From: Streptomyces sp. NBC_01288 | GTDB taxonomy: Bacteria; Actinomycetota; Actinomycetes; Streptomycetales; Streptomycetaceae | Direction of reading: 5' to 3' | DNA length: 64,000 nucleotides | Assembly (NCBI RefSeq): GCF_035982055.1 | Contig: NZ_CP108427.1 | Span: 9,547,001 to 9,611,000 of the forward strand | Part shown: positions 62,300-64,000 of the stretch, piece after piece | Position numbering within the stretch: the first letter of the stretch is position 1 | Layout: each line of letters begins with the position of its first letter | Translations under genes and position numbers: made by a program | The notes under the pieces: model-generated | Seen by the model: the letters and a program-made list of their open reading frames with translations, nothing else | Told to the model about the DNA's origin: nothing | Databases searched by the model: none

Positions 62300-63049
62300 G
62301 TGAAACTGGCGTACACCGAGTACGGCGAGGGCGAACCGCTGGTCCTGATCATGGGACTGGGCGCGCCGGGCGCCGCGTGGGAGCCGCACACCGCGGCCTG
62401 GTCGCGGAGCTTCCGGTGCTTGGCCGCCGACAACCGGGGCGCGGGCAACTCACCGGCCCCGCCCGGTCCTTACACCACGGCCGAGATGGCGGACGACTAC
62501 GCCGACCTCATCGACGGGCTGGGTCCGGGACCGGTGCGGGTCGCCGGGATTTCCATGGGCGGGGCGATCGCCCAGGAACTGGCGCTGCGCCACCCGGAGT
62601 TGGTGTCGCGGCTGGTCCTGGTGGCCAGTTGGGCCCGCTGCGACCCGCACACCGCGGAGATCTTCCGGACACTCCCGCTGATCTGGGACCGCCCGGAAGC
62701 CGCGACCGCGCTGCTGCAATGGCTGATCTGGACGCCGGGATGGTTCGCGGCGCACCGGCACGAGTTGCTCGCCGAGCGGACCGCGCCCGACCGGATGTCC
62801 TGCTCCGCGTTCGGCGCCCAGGCCGCCGCCTGTGTGAGCCACGACGCGCTGGACCGGCTCGGCGGCATCCGGGTACCGACCCTGGTGACCGCCGGGGACG
62901 CCGACCTGTTCGTCCCGCCCCGGCTGTCCCGCGAGATCGCCGAGGCCGTCCCCGGCGCGACCCTGGAGCTGTTCCCTGGTGCCGGCCACACACACCACTG
63001 GGAACAGGTGGACCGCTTCAACGCGCTCGTCGAGGAGTGGCTGCGATGA
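62300..63049 (+). CDS. Alpha/beta hydrolase
   Basis: A 249-residue alpha/beta hydrolase: oxyanion region VLIMGLGAPGAAW, nucleophile Ser in AGISMGGAIAQ (GxSxG, about 95), Asp in AGDADLFVPP and His in PGAGHTHHWEQ. It could hydrolyse an ester, or a lactone formed by sugar oxidation. The GTG at 62300 has AGAGGGGG at good spacing; ATG at 62282 has none, so the shorter form is chosen. ATGA overlap with the next gene. Confidence 0.85.
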   Translation: MKLAYTEYGEGEPLVLIMGLGAPGAAWEPHTAAWSRSFRCLAADNRGAGNSPAPPGPYTTAEMADDYADLIDGLGPGPVRVAGISMGGAIAQELALRHPELVSRLVLVASWARCDPHTAEIFRTLPLIWDRPEAATALLQWLIWTPGWFAAHRHELLAERTAPDRMSCSAFGAQAAACVSHDALDRLGGIRVPTLVTAGDADLFVPPRLSREIAEAVPGATLELFPGAGHTHHWEQVDRFNALVEEWLR

Positions 63050-63858
63050 CCGACATGCGCTTCGCCTGCCAGACCTACAGCTGGCAGCTCACCGTGGACG
63101 CCTACCGGGGCCGACTCGACCACATGATCTCGGTGAGCGCCGAGGCCGGGTTCACCGGATTCGAACCCGAGGTGGTGATGCTCGGCGACGACTGGACCGT
63201 ATCCGGCCTGCGGTCGCCGCTGGCCGACCACGGCATGCGGTTGGCCGCGCTCTGCCTGGTCCAGGCATGGAGCGGCCCTCGCGAGACGGCGGCGGAAGCC
63301 GCCGAGGCGGACAAGGTGATCGAGGCGGTCGCCGGAACCGACGGCGCGATCATCAACCTCTGCCAGTACCCGGGACCGGATCGCACGCATCTGCGCGCCC
63401 GTCAGGACAACCTTCTGTCCTGCGTGGACGCCGTCTCCGCCAGGGCCGCCGCCGCGGGCGTGCACTGCACGTTCCATCCCAACTCCCCGGCCGGGTCGGT
63501 GTTCCGCCTCGACGCCGACTACGCGTATCTGCTGGCGAACCTGCCGGAACGGATCGGATTCACCCCGGACCTGGGGCACCTCGCCAAGGGCGGCATGGAC
63601 CCGCTGGAGGTCGTACGCCGGCACCGGGACCGCGTCGACCACGTCCACGTCAAGGACATGCACGCGGACGGGTCCTGGGCCCGGACGGGTGAAGGGATCA
63701 TCGACATCCCGGCGGTCGTGAAGTTCCTGGCGGACACCGACTTCGCGGGCTGGATCGTGCTGGAGGACGAGTCGCCCCAGGCCGAGGCGGACCCCGACCG
63801 GGCCGTGACCCACAACGGGGCCTACGTGCGCGACGCACTGGAACCGGTGACCAGGTGA
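63046..63858 (+). CDS. Sugar phosphate isomerase/epimerase-like TIM barrel (4 of 5)
   Basis: A 270-residue xylose-isomerase-like barrel. Metal-ligand candidates: His in CTFHPNSPAG, Asp and His in FTPDLGHLAKGG, His-x-x-Asp in DHVHVKDMH, and Glu in WIVLEDESP. It has the EVVMLGDDW and LCQYPGPD segments of the hydroxypyruvate-isomerase/IolE-like branch. Translationally coupled to the hydrolase. Confidence 0.85.
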   Translation: MTDMRFACQTYSWQLTVDAYRGRLDHMISVSAEAGFTGFEPEVVMLGDDWTVSGLRSPLADHGMRLAALCLVQAWSGPRETAAEAAEADKVIEAVAGTDGAIINLCQYPGPDRTHLRARQDNLLSCVDAVSARAAAAGVHCTFHPNSPAGSVFRLDADYAYLLANLPERIGFTPDLGHLAKGGMDPLEVVRRHRDRVDHVHVKDMHADGSWARTGEGIIDIPAVVKFLADTDFAGWIVLEDESPQAEADPDRAVTHNGAYVRDALEPVTR

Positions 63859-63883
63859 CCTCCTCCCCGTTCGAAGGACGCCC

Positions 63884-64000
63884 ATGACCGACTGGCCCAT
63901 CGCGGTGAACACCTTCGTGTGGCACTCACCGCTCACCGATGAACTGCTGGCCACCACCCTGCCCAGGATCGCCGGCTGGGGGTTCGACGCCGTGGAGCTG
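63884..64000 (+). CDS. Sugar phosphate isomerase/epimerase-like protein, N-terminal 39 residues (5 of 5)
   Basis: A partial gene cut by the right edge. TDWPIAVNTFVWHSPLTDEL followed by PRIAGWGFDAVEL is the first strand and helix of another xylose-isomerase-like barrel, 25 bases after the previous one and preceded by GAAGGACG. The operon therefore continues beyond the window. Confidence 0.75.
   Translation, partial: MTDWPIAVNTFVWHSPLTDELLATTLPRIAGWGFDAVEL

Overview
The window is high-GC actinobacterial DNA, almost certainly a Streptomyces chromosome in an accessory, arm-like region. This rests on very strong G/C third-codon bias, frequent GTG starts, ATGA/GTGA start-stop overlaps, a family GH75 chitosanase, an LAxTG sortase substrate, many TetR/LacI/MarR/PadR regulators next to their targets, and a sugar ABC transporter without its own ATPase. 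No rRNA or tRNA gene was seen.

0-18 kb is a patchwork of small units: an esterase and an NTF2-like protein, a decayed 8-oxoguanine deaminase, a sulfite-oxidase-like molybdoenzyme with its flavin reductase, a quinone-oxidoreductase/GNAT pair with MarR, a PrmC-like methyltransferase, an old-yellow-enzyme/dienoyl-CoA reductase with PadR, secreted proteins, a chitosanase, and a divergent SDR/TetR pair. Two repeat-rich spacers stand out. At 8.2-9.4 kb the junction of two convergent genes has been copied and has decayed. At 15.4-15.7 kb lies a 35-bp tandem array. 18.5-20.5 kb is a PTS-dependent dihydroxyacetone kinase operon (dhaK-dhaL-dhaM), followed by a truncated ISAs1 transposase and an aldo/keto reductase of foreign character behind an intact MerR-type promoter.

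24.5-31.9 kb is a tight sugar-oxidation cluster: MFS importer, two sugar-phosphate-isomerase-like TIM barrels, a GMC/pyranose-oxidase-like flavoenzyme and a Gfo/Idh/MocA dehydrogenase, flanked by TetR genes. This is the gene content expected for 3-keto-glycoside chemistry. 31.9-40.7 kb looks like a cyclic alcohol/ketone unit: SDR, DHA2 MFS pump, NTF2-like protein, acyl-CoA synthetase, TetR, a lactonase-like beta-propeller lipoprotein and a Baeyer-Villiger monooxygenase. An IS5-type transposase remnant, an LAxTG surface protein and a 1.2-kb gene-poor stretch follow.

43.7 kb to the end is one long catabolic locus that continues past the window. It holds a LacI regulator, a sugar ABC transporter, a 775-residue glycosidase-like protein of no family I can name firmly, a three-component oxygenase resembling MocD/MocE/MocF of rhizopine catabolism, an aldo/keto reductase, a creatininase-like metallohydrolase, a clan GH-A-like hydrolase, a GH3 glucosidase/xylosidase, a PAS-AraC regulator, three xylose-isomerase-like TIM barrels, a zinc alcohol dehydrogenase, a ThuA-like protein and an alpha/beta hydrolase. 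My inference is uptake of an O-methylated glycoside or cyclitol conjugate, hydrolysis, oxidative O-demethylation, and oxidation/isomerisation of the sugar. This is the best candidate in the window for an undescribed system.
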